From Annulohypoxylon bovei var. microspora (lineage: Eukaryota > Ascomycota > Sordariomycetes > Xylariales > Hypoxylaceae), in contig MU405504.1 in the NCBI GenBank assembly GCA_022836615.1, positions 1 through 15,574 on the forward strand: DNA of 15,574 nucleotides. The letters run 5' to 3'. A program made the translations under genes and the position numbers. The notes under the pieces were generated by a model. That model ran no database searches. It saw only the letters and a program-made list of their open reading frames with translations, and had not been told where the DNA came from. Positions 1 through 9,561 of the stretch are shown in pieces. Numbering within the stretch: position 1 is the first letter of the stretch; the number at the start of each line of letters is the position of its first letter.

Positions 1-2745
1 ACCATTAAATATAAAACGTTTTAATTATTATAAAAATATAATTAAAATAAAATTATTTTAACGTATAATTTATTAACGTTTAATTTAATTATTAAAAATA
101 ATTTTTAATCGAATCGTTATATTATTAATATAATAATAATTAAATTATAAATTTTTTATATATTATTATTATTTTTACATTTAATTTAATAAATTTATTT
201 TTAAATTTATTTATAAAAATTATTAATAAAGTTATTATTATTAAATAACTTTTTATTAAATATTTAAAATAATTTATTATATTAATAAACGTTTTAATTT
301 ATATAATTATTGTAAATTTAAAACGATTTTTAATTATTATTATTTTAATTAAATTTACTTTAATATTAATTTCAAAAATAATAAAGCCGAAAAAAACTTT
401 TTTTTAAACGAAAAATTAAAATTTAAAGGTATTAATAATCATGCCGTATGCCGTAAAACGTTTAAAAACCATTAAAAATCGTTTATATAATTATTTTTTT
501 ATATCGATTTATATTATTATATTATTTAATAATTTAATTAACCATTTAATAAAAAAATCATAATTTTTTTATAAGCGTTTAAAACGTAATTAAAACGTTT
601 ATTAAGCCGAATAATATTATTATTCATTTATATATTTTAAATAAAATTATAAAAGCCGTTTTTTCACGGTAAAATCCATATATAAATATATGTTAAAACC
701 CATTTTTTAAATCGATAAAAACATATTATTTATAATTTAATACTTTTTAAATTTAATTCATAATATTAAATAACGAATGTACGTTTTTTTTTATACGTTT
801 ATTAATTTTTTAATAATCGTAATAAAAACGTTAAATTACAATTAAATTTATTTTGCTTAATATAACCGTTTAACCGAATGTTTTTTTAAAGGTAAATAAT
901 AATAATAAAATTTAAAAACTTTTATTTTTTCGAATAATCTTTTTTTTATATTTTTTAATAAATTCATATAACGTTTATTTTTATCGTAAATTATATTTTT
1001 TTTAAAAAAGGTTTATAAGTAAAAAGTCATTTATATTAATATAATATTATATTTTCGTAATTATATTTATTCGTCGTTTTTTTTCGTCGAAAAATTTAAA
1101 TATTTTATTAATATAAATGTTTAAATAAACATTAATTACATTATTTATAATAAATATATTTTTATATTATCGTAATTTAAATTTATAAAAAACGTTAAAA
1201 ATTAATTTTTATATATAATTAATTAACACTTTATTAATTAATTTTAAAATAAGGTTTTTTTATATTTTTATAATATAATAATTTCTTTATTTACCTCGTT
1301 TTTACATTAAATTTTTTATTTATAAAATATTTTTTTTTAAATATAAATTTTTTTAAAAACGTTTTATTTAAAACGATTCCCGTTAATATTATAAATAAAA
1401 CATTGTATTTATTTTTAATTTTAAACTTTATCGTAATAATAATATTTTTCGTTATACGTAATTTTAAACCGTTTACTTTTATTATAATAAATAATCGCTT
1501 CGTTTTATATTTTTATAAATTTTTTATTAAAAATTATAAAACGTAATAAGTTACGTAATTATAATCGAAAAAAGTTATAAAATACTTTTTATTATTTAAT
1601 TTAATTATAAAAAATTATATTTTTTTTTATTTTTTTTAATTAATTTATTTTTATATAATAATAATTTAAAGCCGTTATTTATTTCCATTAAATAAATACA
1701 ATTATTTTAATTTTCGTTATTAAGGTTATTAAATAAATTAATAAATTTTAAATCGATATTTAATTTAATTAACGTTTTTATTAAGTTTTATTAATTTTAT
1801 TTTTTATTTTCGTTTTTTGTAAAATAAACTCATTTATTATTACTTTTATTTTTCCATTTATCGTAAACATTTTAATTTTTTTTTTAATTTTTTAATAATC
1901 GTTATTATTTTCTTTAAATAAAGTGTTTTTTAACGTAATTTTCTTAGATTTCGCTGAATATATTAAAGTCTTTTAAAAAAAACGTAATTTTTAAATATAA
2001 TTTTTTATTTAATAATTTTTTTTATTATAATTAAAACATTTATTATCGGATATTTTTATTATAAATCCGTTTTTTAATTAAATTAACTTATTAATTATTT
2101 CATTTAAAATTTAATATTATCGTTTATTATATTATTATTAACATTGTTTTTATTAAATTTTAAAGCTTTAATTAAATTACGTTTAATTAAGTTATTATTA
2201 TTTTTAAAATTCGTAAATTATAAAAAAACACCGTTATACCGTGAAATATAATAATTATTATAAATGTATTATATATTTTATTTTTAATTAATGTTTAAAT
2301 AATTAAAACCGTTCGTTATATTATTTTTATTATTATTTAAATTATATTTAAAAAACCGATTTAATTATAAAATAATAATTATATATTTAATACGTAAATG
2401 CGTAATAAATTAATTAATATTTCATAATTTTAATACGAGTTTTTAATGCGTATAAAGAATTTATAAAAAGCTTTTCGTATTTTTTTTATAAAATTTACGA
2501 GATTTTTATTTTATTATAATAATAAAATTATAAATATAATAAATAAGTTATAAAATACGTAATGTTTTTTTAATATTTAAAATATTATTTTTAAAAATAT
2601 AATTTAAATTAATTTCCACGTTTATACGTAAATTATTATTTATTAAAAATCATTTTATTATTAATTAAAGACCCGGAAAATTAATTAAAGTAAAAATTAA
2701 TGCGAGTTTATATTATAATTATAAACGTGATAAACGTAAATTTTT
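1..2745. other. AT-rich RIP-type decayed block, CpG-retaining
   Basis: No credible gene is visible. The block is almost entirely A and T. A hand count of positions 1-600 gives 33 C on the plus strand, of which 17 are in CpG, 7 in CpA, 6 in CpC and 3 in CpT. This pattern fits C-to-T change on both strands with CpG spared. The block is probably one or more decayed repeats, but nothing recognisable as protein survives and I cannot assign a parent element. It ends abruptly where the GC-rich island begins near 2746. Confidence 0.8.
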
Positions 2746-2891
2746 AAAATTTTTGGGGTCTTTTTTTTCTTTTACCCGGTACGGCCCTCCACAATGTCCG
2801 GGAAAACGCGACCTCCGCAAGCTCCGGGGCGTTTTAGCCCTCCCAAAGTTACGGGGACCGGGAAAAAGAAAAAAAAGACCCCAAAAATTTT
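2746..2891. repeat. Inverted repeat, 35-bp arms around a 76-bp GC-rich core
   Basis: The arms at 2746-2780 and 2857-2891 are reverse complements over 35 bp with one mismatch (A at 2774). They carry a GGGGTC block followed by a T-tract. The 76-bp core contains a second, smaller inverted pair (AAAACGC at 2803-2809, GCGTTTT at 2829-2835). The whole could be a very small MITE or a hairpin-forming element. No target duplication could be identified, so mobility is unproven. Overlapping reading frames on both strands here are low-complexity by-products of the repeat. Confidence 0.75.
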
Positions 2892-2892
2892 T

Positions 2893-3010
2893 CTTCGCAG
2901 AAAGCTATTGGTTGGGAAAAGGTCTAAGAAAAGGGGTGGAAAACGAGGTAGAAAAGGGGTGGGAAACGGGGTGGGAAAAGGGGGCAATAGGGTGGAAAAA
3001 AAGATAGAAT
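2893..3010 (+). repeat. Purine-rich degenerate 12-bp minisatellite
   Basis: Degenerate units resembling GGGGTGGGAAAA repeat at roughly 12-bp spacing, and the plus strand is almost pure purine. The unit resembles the CTGGTTGAAAAG unit further right (same length and same purine-rich 3' half), so the arrays may share an origin. Purine tracts of this kind can adopt triplex or G-quadruplex structures. Confidence 0.7.
2956..2984 (+). other. G-quadruplex motif
   Basis: Five G-runs of 3 to 5 bases lie at 2956-2959, 2961-2963, 2968-2971, 2973-2975 and 2980-2984. The spacers are 1, 4, 1 and 4 bases. This satisfies the usual four-run quadruplex pattern with short loops and has one run to spare. Whether it folds in vivo is unknown. 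Confidence 0.75.
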
Positions 3011-3038
3011 CCGTCCGGAGGACATCACCACTCATCTA

Positions 3039-3098
3039 ATTGACTGATTTTTAACCTAACAACTGATTGACTGACTGATTGATTGACTGATTTATTGA
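3039..3098 (+). repeat. TGAC/TGAT tetranucleotide tract
   Basis: Short interrupted tract of TGAC, TGAT and TTAT words in a 4-bp register. It leads directly into the 12-bp minisatellite that follows. Confidence 0.75.
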
Positions 3099-3203
3099 CT
3101 GGTTGAAAAGCTGGTTGAAAAGCTGGTTCAAAAACTGGTTGAAAAGCTGGTCCAAAAGCTGGTTGAAAAACTGGTTGAATAGCTGGTTCAAAAACTGGTT
3201 GCC
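3099..3203 (+). repeat. 12-bp minisatellite, consensus CTGGTTGAAAAG
   Basis: Eight full 12-bp units start at 3099, 3111, 3123, 3135, 3147, 3159, 3171 and 3183, followed by a partial unit at 3195-3203. Units differ at one to three positions (for example G/C at position 7 and G/A at position 12) with no length change. It is undamaged by RIP-type mutation, unlike the sequence to its left. Confidence 0.93.
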
Positions 3204-3484
3204 TTACTGACTAATTGATTGATTGGTCAATTGGTTAATTGGTCAAATAGATGACTAAACACCTGACTGACTTACTGATAGGTTGACTGGTTGAATACCT
3301 GATTAATTGATTGACTGACTGGTTGAAACCCTGGTTCAAAAGCTGGTTGATTCAACAACTAGTTGAACAGCTGATTGACTTATTGACTGACTTATTGATT
3401 GACTTACTGACTGACTTACTGACTGACTTACTGACTGACTTATTGATTGACTTACTGACTGACTTATTGACTGACTTACTTACT
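3204..3484 (+). repeat. Degenerate TGAC/TTAC array, partly with 12-bp period
   Basis: TGAC, TGAT and TTAC words continue in a 4-bp register. The clearest part, about 3373-3484, repeats a 12-bp word GACTGACTTACT several times. Isolated CTGGTTGAA-type units appear near 3290 and 3320-3350, so the two repeat types are interspersed. Confidence 0.85.
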
Positions 3485-3544
3485 AATTAAACAACGGGTT
3501 AAACAGCTTACTAACTCCCTAGCAAAAAGAACACATTCCCACAT

Positions 3545-3565
3545 GGGGGGCTCCTACCGCCCCCC
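3545..3565. other. GC hairpin, 7-bp perfect stem
   Basis: GGGGGGC at 3545-3551 pairs perfectly with GCCCCCC at 3559-3565 around a 7-base loop. The hairpin lies 13 bases before the telomere-like tract. It does not look like a terminator because there is no adjacent gene. Confidence 0.7.
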
Positions 3566-3577
3566 AAACCCCCGGAT

Positions 3578-3629
3578 CTTAACCCTAATCCTAACCTTAC
3601 CCCTAACCTTAACCTTAACCACTAACCCT
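3578..3629 (-). repeat. Interstitial telomere-like tract, degenerate CCCTAA
   Basis: About eight consecutive C-rich hexamers are variants of CCCTAA (CCCTAA, TCCTAA, CCTTAC, CCCTAA, CCTTAA, CCTTAA and others). The G-rich TTAGGG strand is the minus strand. If it was once a chromosome end, the interior would lie to the right. TTAGGG is the usual telomere repeat of filamentous ascomycetes. The tract is internal and too degenerate to be an active telomere, so a subtelomeric or fused-end origin is an inference. Confidence 0.7.
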
Positions 3630-3807
3630 ACGTGGTCTTAAAGGCTTACATGGTCTCGAAGCCCTCATCTTCAACCCAGATCAGTTCGTTTTTATACAGC
3701 TAAGTAAAAGCTCCTAAAGTAGGTAATTAATCAACCACTGGAAAAGTGGCCCCTACGCGCGAAAGGTGGTGGTTCAAAAGTGGCTTGACACGTGGTTCGA
3801 AAGATGG
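3630..3807. other. Undamaged non-coding flank with degenerate minisatellite
   Basis: I see no gene. From about 3767 the sequence contains GTGGTTCAAAA, GTGGCTTGACAC and GTGGTTCGAAAG in succession. These are degenerate relatives of the 12-bp minisatellite to the left. Base composition is balanced and shows no RIP-type loss. Confidence 0.6.
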
Positions 3808-3812
3808 TTAAT
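3808..3812 (+). repeat. 5-bp target site duplication, left copy (TTAAT)
   Basis: TTAAT lies directly before the 5' LTR and is repeated exactly at 11322-11326 directly after the 3' LTR. Five bases is the usual duplication length for Ty3/gypsy integrases. Confidence 0.88.
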
Positions 3813-4014
3813 TGATATGAGTCCCTTAGGGGATAAGGGAGTATCTTAGGAGAGTGGCATAGGATGAAGCTTATTAACTAGTAAGTAATTAAAATATATA
3901 TTATAGATAAAATAAGATTTTTAAAAAGGATTTTATTTAAACTCTTATATTTTTTTAAAGATTAAGAGCTTAATTAATTTTATATATTTTTATTTTACTT
4001 ATAAAATTTTATTA
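3813..4014 (+). repeat. 5' LTR (202 bp)
   Basis: Aligns without gaps to 11120-11321. In the first 80 or so positions this copy keeps G and C where the 3' copy has A and T. In the last 45 or so positions it has T where the 3' copy keeps C, including its terminal TA for CA. Nearly all differences between the copies are transitions of the RIP type. Promoter and polyadenylation signals cannot be placed with confidence. Confidence 0.95.
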
Positions 4015-4869
4015 AATTAATAATCTTAAAAAGTTCCTTTTTATAAAATTAATTAAATTATATTATATTATTGGTTGTTTTTAAAATTATATGTATAAAT
4101 TGTTTGTGATTATATATATAATCTTTTAAGTATATTATTAATTAATTAATTTTATATTTTTTATTAATCTTTTAATATACTAAGGAAATAAATTAATATA
4201 TATATATGTATATTACCTTATTATAATCATTATTAAGCTTAGTTAAGTAATTTGAGTGATATAAATTGTGTTTTATATTATTTATTAATGTTTAATATTA
4301 AGTTTATATAAAATATTATTTATTATTAAAATCTGTTACTAATTTTATTAATTAAGGAATTTATATTTATGGAAGTTTTTATATTTATAACATATCCAAA
4401 AATTTATTCCTTTTATTTTAATATGTCTTTATAAAACTATTTCTCAATTTTCTTTATATAAGAAATACCTTTTTCAAGTTATAGATTTTTTTTTTTGTTT
4501 GTATATTCTTTTTAAAAAGAGCTAATTTGATGTTATCTTCTGCCTGGTAACAGGCCTATAAAAGATTGTATATTGGAAAATCTTTATTTATTTACCTTAG
4601 TTTATATCCCACTATTTTAATCTTTTTTTTATTTTCCTTTCCTTTTAATATATTTACTTCCCTAATTATTAAAGTATCCTATAAATTTTTTTAATTATAA
4701 AAAATTTTTAAAAATATCTATTGTGGGAAATGATGTTTAGTATAAGGGGAGCTTTGATTTTATCATAAATATTTTAATATTAATTTAAAAGATTAAGGTA
4801 GTTAAAAAACCTACTATTTAAAATATTAATAATTGGGTTATATAAATAGAAAATACTTTTTATAATCAA
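4015..4869 (+). other. Retrotransposon leader between 5' LTR and gag
   Basis: About 855 bp with no readable protein. A tRNA primer-binding site should lie just after 4014, but the sequence there starts AATTAATAATC. A TGG-initial site would have decayed to TAA, so the tRNA cannot be identified. The leader contains one GC-rich hairpin at 4542-4555. Confidence 0.6.
4542..4555 (+). other. Leader hairpin with GTAA tetraloop
   Basis: GCCTG at 4542-4546 pairs with CAGGC at 4551-4555 around the loop GTAA, a GNRA-type tetraloop. An outer pairing of ATCTT (4535-4539) with AAGAT (4562-4566) could extend it. It is a GC-rich spot in a decayed leader. A role in packaging or dimerisation of the element's RNA is possible but not shown. 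Confidence 0.5.
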
Positions 4870-5712
4870 ATGAATAATATGGATAGTAATATTTTTGTTA
4901 TTAAAAAGTTAATGGAATTTTGTTTTACCCAAATAAATATTAATTTTTTTAAAATTATGAATATATTATTTAATTAAATAGATATATTATTACAAAGTAA
5001 TATTAAATGATAGCTTAAATAACAAGCCAGAGATAATAAATATTAAGGCAGGTTTAACATTATAAATAAACTTATCCTAAATAATAATTGATTTATTATA
5101 AAGCTTAAAAAGGATAATATTAAGTAATTTAATCTTAATTTTAATAATCCTTAAGATTATAAAATTATTATTAATAAGCATACCACTATTTTCATTAATA
5201 TATATTATTTTATTAATTGGATTTTCTTTCTTTATAAAGATTTTTACATTTAAAATAATAATAAACGTTAACTTCAAACCTTATTCCTAACCTTACTAAA
5301 TAAACCAACCTTAAATTAATAAAATAATAAGTTTACTATAAATAAGTATGGAAAATTATGATTTAAAAGATTAAATAAAATACTTAAAAATCTAAAAAAA
5401 TAATTTTATATAAATTTAGATATTATTTCTTCTTTATTTATATTTATTATATTAAATATAAAAAGATTAATGGATGGAAAAAATATAGTTTAAAAATATA
5501 TCCAAAAGAAGGTTTAGTATATGTGTGTTTATAAGATAATAGGTCTTAAAAATTAAAATTGGTATAAAATTGTTATGATAATCTAAATAGGAATATCTTT
5601 AAAAATCCAACAATTTTTACAAACTTTATATAAGATTAAATCTTTTGAAGATTATATAAAGGAAGTTAAGAGAAATAAATCCATTACCATAAAAATAATA
5701 GATAATTTATTC
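4870..5712 (+). pseudogene. Gag (capsid) region, fungal retrotransposon type
   Basis: Gag forms the virus-like particle shell. In frame +1, after an N-terminal segment rich in M, N, I and F, the stretch at about 5086-5350 resembles the capsid region of fungal Ty3/gypsy Gag proteins as I know them. It shows a block ending FNLNFNNP, then a TTIF...YYFI block, then a TLLNKPTLN block followed by two stops at 5317-5322 where that family carries two Trp codons. Further on, a KRLN segment near 5360 and a YIQKKV segment near 5500 fit the same family. The stops are TAA, TGA or TAG in Gln, Trp or Arg positions. No CCHC zinc knuckle could be read. The assignment rests on motif memory and should be tested by a frame-tolerant profile search. 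Confidence 0.6.
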
Positions 5713-5856
5713 CCCATAGATTGATCCAAATCTTCCTTTATAAACCTAGAAAAAAGAAGTTATTATATAACTTCCTCAATTTATAACATATATTATAATA
5801 ATAAAAGTAATTAATCTTTTATAAAATATTAATTTAATTATAATTAAATATGTTAA

Positions 5857-6120
5857 AATGATTAATAAGATAATTAATAAGATAACCAATGAGATAATTA
5901 ATAAAATAATTAACAAGATGATTAATAAAACAATTGCGGAAGTGATTATTAAAGTAACAATTATTTAAAAAATTATTAAAACAATGATTATTTAAGGGAT
6001 TATTAAAGTAGCAACTATTTTAAGGATTGTTATAATAATTAAAATTAGAATTGTTATAATGGTGATTAAGGTGATAATTAGTAATAAAATAATGGATATA
6101 ATTAAAACCAAAACTACAAT
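5857..6120 (+). repeat. 12-bp coding repeat, former Asp/Asn-Asn-Gln-Gln linker now a run of stops
   Basis: The nucleotide word GATAATTAATAA recurs every 12 bp from about 5869 to 5926. In frame +1 it reads D/N-N-stop-stop, while two CAA codons survive at the same positions (5887-5889 and 5911-5913). The ancestral tetrapeptide was therefore Asp/Asn-Asn-Gln-Gln. From 5941 to 6120 the frame continues as an Asn/Tyr/Gly/Gln-rich low-complexity tract with further TAA and TAG codons, and CAA survives at 6109-6111. The tract is a disordered linker after Gag. The opposite strand gives an apparent hydrophobic peptide at 5992-6222, which is an artefact. Confidence 0.8.
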
Positions 6121-7935
6121 GTAAATTGTGGTAAGGATTAAAGTTAAAAGAATAAAAACCATAGAAAAAAAATCTATTAAATAAATAAATAGGATAGATT
6201 TAACGAAAATCCTTTTATCCATTCTTCAAATTATATTAATTCTAATGGTAAGATTAATTTTATTAACATTACCTTTAATATTATAATAACCTACAAATAT
6301 TATAAAAAATAATTTCTATTTATTTAAATAAAACAATAATACGAACATAAATATACCTTTAATCTTATTTAAGAAATATTTCATATATCATTAATTATAG
6401 ACCTTAATTATTATATATGTAATTATTATTAAATAACCTTTAATTCAAAGAATAAGATATTTTAACATGTTTACATTTATAATAATATTAAGAAAAGAAT
6501 CTATTAACCTCTTAAAACCATCCCAAAACCATAAGAATAAACAAAGCTAACCCTTAATAATACCAAACTCTTAGAGGTAAAGATAATACCAATTATTAAC
6601 CCCTTTATTAGTTTCCTTTTATCTAATTATACATATTTATATATTAAGGTATATTTATAATTAATAAATAATAATATTAAGGTTTATATTAATTCTAAAA
6701 TGGGTTATATAATAATTAATTGTTCTTTCCTTAATAAATTTAAATATATTATTAAGAAGTAACAAAGCTCTATTAAAAGATTCAATAAAAAACGAATAAA
6801 AGCCATTAATTAGGTTATTTTCATTTATTATATCTTAAAAGAAGGCAAAAATAATAAAATTAAATTACTTCGGTTTAAAAAATTTAAATGGGTTATTAAA
6901 AATAAAATAAAACTTAATTTATTTATTAAAAATGATTTTTTTAAATTATATTAAGTTAATATTTACTATAAAACTCAAATTATATCCTTTGTAAAATTAA
7001 ATAATTTTAAAACTTCCTTTAAAATACAAGCTTATAATTATCCTTACATTCATAAAATAACAAATACTTGAAAAATAACCATTATTCCTAAATAAAATAC
7101 CTATATATAAATAAATTATAAACTATTACTAATTAATTATAACTTTTCTTTTATAATTACTTATAATATAATTATAAATACCATAATAAATACATAAACT
7201 CCTCACATAATAATTATTAAGAATACCTTTAATAAGTTTATAATAATCCCAAAGAAAAGTTATGTTGAAATGATTTTAAAAAATGTTAATAGCAGATATT
7301 TCATTAATTTATAGATATTTGCGTTTAAAACCTTAATAATAGCTGCTATAATTACGTTTATTTTAATTATAGTAAGTACGTTAATAAGCTTAATTTCTAC
7401 CAACGCTACTTTAATAAATGTAATTAAATTGTATAGTTTAAGTATTATAATACCTAATTTTATTCTTAATTTAATATAGGTAAAAAATATATTTAAACTT
7501 TTGCAAATAAGTAATATTTTTATAAACGCTTAGTTTACCATAACCCCTATCATTATAACAATAATTTCTAATATTATTTCTTAATTATATACAATAGATT
7601 TTTTAAAATTAATTACTAATAAACCCAATAAATCCAATTTAACCCCATTAATAAATATTATATTTATTATAATATAAAAATCCCAAAATAAGGCATTAGA
7701 TTTAAGAAATAAATCAAAACCTAAGATTTTAGAAGTATATTTTACCCTTAATATTAAAAAGCCCATAAATCTACCTAAGTGTATCATAAAGGAAAAAATC
7801 TACATATATATTGAAAATAATACATTTACTATTTAAATGGTAAATTTCATATTTTCTTTTCCAAAGTTATAAACAAATTAAAACATTATACACGTTCTTA
7901 AAAAAGAATAATTAAAAATTTCCTTTATAAAAAGA
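6121..7935 (+). pseudogene. Gag-pol middle region, protease expected, not resolved
   Basis: Frame +1 is fairly open from about 6560 to 7860, which supports continuity of the polyprotein. A Ty3/gypsy protease must lie between Gag and RT. The best place is around 7380-7420, where S-T-N-A-T-L-I-N could descend from an aspartic-protease loop (T-G-A-T-L-I-D after reversing G-to-A). However, the residue at the catalytic Asp position is encoded TCT, which a simple transition does not explain. I therefore mark protease only as expected. About 1.1 kb before it (6240-7320) has no recognised domain. It is longer than a simple Gag-protease spacer and might hold a second domain. Confidence 0.4.
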
Positions 7936-8790
7936 TGGTAAAATCAAAAATTTAATTCTAAATCCTACCCTTTAAATAAGAAAGATAAAGAATTTTTAAA
8001 TTAAACTTATAATATCCTCCACAAACAAGATAAAATAAAATAAATAAATAATTTAACACCATTTACACATCCCGTTTTCATCATATAACGCATAATACAT
8101 AATGTTTAAAAAAGAAAAATAATAATAGATTTACATAATTTTAATCAAATAACCGTACCAAACAATTATTTATTACCACTATAATCTAAAATAATAACCT
8201 CGTTTTAAAAAAAACACTTCATTACTATCATTAATATAACCACTTTCTTTTATTAATTTTTTATGTATAAAGATTTTTGTAATCACTTCACAATGGTTAA
8301 TTATTACAATCTAAAACAATCAACAATTATGTTAATAAGATTTTGGAATTCTCTTATATATATTTAAAAATATATAAATAGATTATTTTAAAGAAATTCC
8401 ATATATACCAAAGCTTTTATTAATAATATTATGATTTTTTTGGATATTACAAAGGAATATCTCTTTCATCTAAAATCCATCTTTAAACTTTTTTATAAAA
8501 AAGGAATTTTTATATCCCCCAAAAAATCCTTCTTAAAATATTTTTTTATAAAACTTTTAAATTTTTATGTAAATACCTTTAAGATATCCATAATTAAAGA
8601 TTGGTTTTTTACAATTAAAAATCTTATCTTCCCCCAATAATTAAAAATTTTTGAATAATATTTGGACACTACCAATTTCTTTTAAACGCTTATTCCTTAT
8701 TATATACAAATAATAAAACCTTTATAGAAATATAAAACAACTTTTCTCGCAAAAGGAAGGAAAATAAAACAAATTCAAAATAAAAACCTT
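7936..8790 (+). pseudogene. Reverse transcriptase domain (decayed)
   Basis: Several RT blocks are readable in frame +1: THPVFII near 8070, IIIDLHNFNQITVP near 8120-8160, LLPL then a stop (Gln site) then SKII near 8180, ITIINITTFFY near 8221-8256, and FTMV near 8287. A block starting FWNS, corresponding to the template-grip region, follows at 8341. The catalytic Tyr/Val-Asp-Asp box appears as FINNIMIF, with both Asp codons now AAT at 8422-8427 (GAT to AAT). The thumb-side block ISPKKSFLKYFF (about 8503-8545) is typical of one group of fungal Ty3/gypsy elements. The stretch 8431-8640 happens to lack stops but is not a separate gene. Loss of both catalytic Asp residues makes the enzyme inactive. 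Confidence 0.93.
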
Positions 8791-8892
8791 GGTAAAAGGT
8801 AAGTATATTACCAATTAACATATTATAACCTTATAAAAATTAAAATGGTATTTTTTAAAACACTTTAAAACACTTTTTATTAAAAACAAACG

Positions 8893-9348
8893 CTCCATCA
8901 CTACAATCTGAATAAGACATTATTTTTATAAGTAAATAAATTTTTTGAATAAGGATTTAATGTTATGATTTTCCACTTCAAAAATAATTATACCTAGACT
9001 TTTAATAAAACTATTCCCACTTAACAAATCCAACCAATTATATTCCTAAATTAATACTTATTAAAAGTGGAAATGTATTATAATCCTTTAAAAATAAAGG
9101 TAATTTACCTAATTTAAGTAGTAAAGAAATTCCACATAATTATTTAATCCTTTATCATTATTATTATTGTATTAATAAATTACGTTATAATAAAAGGTAT
9201 TATAAATTAAATTACGTTTAACACATTTTCCATTAATTAAATAAACCGAAAATTAATAAACTTATTTATATATTTATTATAATATATTATATAAGTTTAT
9301 TACTTACCAAGACGGTTAAATTTTATGCTTAATACGTTAAATTATTTA
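8893..9348 (+). pseudogene. RNase H domain and tail (decayed)
   Basis: LHHYNLNKTLFL at 8893-8928 matches the entry to the RNase H fold; the acidic residue expected next is replaced by a stop and N. GFNVMIFHF (about 8953-8979), IQPIIFL (about 9031-9051) and a YYNPLKIKVIYLI block (9076-9114) match further conserved strands. The Glu of the T-E-L-E segment is now K. YLPRRLNFMLNTLNYL at 9301-9348 corresponds to the tail with a G-x-x-N-x-x-P/A-D-A-L-S-R pattern; G, D and S are changed to R, N and N. The domain order after RT is as in Ty3/gypsy. Confidence 0.85.
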
Positions 9349-9561
9349 AAAATGCTACAAAATGTTAAAACTACGGATTGTGGTATTAATAAAAGTAATG
9401 AACCTGCAATACTTAACCAAGTTTAAATGGCATCAAAAGTAATAATAAATAATACCCTTTGGTAATAATTTTATAAAAATTATAAAATGGATATGAAATT
9501 TATTATGATCATTATTAATATAAAAGATTCTAATAATAAAATTACCAATAATTTTTCGCAA

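Noticed and set aside
653..680. Possible inverted match of TTTCACGGTA with the region near 2236-2246
   Set aside because: Only about 10 bp, no extension, and no flanking structure.
2714..2730. 17-bp match with about 14787-14803 (TATAATTATAAACGTGA)
   Set aside because: The similarity does not extend beyond it, and matches of this length are plausible by chance in near-binary AT sequence.
2753..3039. Three overlapping open frames of 81-87 codons on both strands
   Set aside because: They arise from the inverted repeat and purine-rich array, are biased to Lys/Gly/Arg or Phe/Pro, and match no domain I know.
4557..4563. TATAAAA as a promoter TATA box
   Set aside because: Such words are expected by chance in this composition, and the promoter of an LTR element should lie in the LTR.
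5077..5277. Minus-strand open frame of 66 codons
   Set aside because: Antisense shadow of the decayed Gag region; low-complexity Ile/Lys/Asn.
5992..6222. Minus-strand hydrophobic peptide of 76 residues resembling a membrane protein
   Set aside because: It is the antisense of the former Asn/Gln-rich linker; AT-rich codons read backwards give Ile/Leu/Val runs.
7581..7787. Minus-strand open frame of 68 codons
   Set aside because: Antisense of the open frame +1 in the gag-pol middle region; no recognisable domain.
8431..8640. Plus-strand 69-codon open frame as an independent small gene
   Set aside because: It is a stop-free stretch of the decayed RT, starting at a Met just after the mutated catalytic box.
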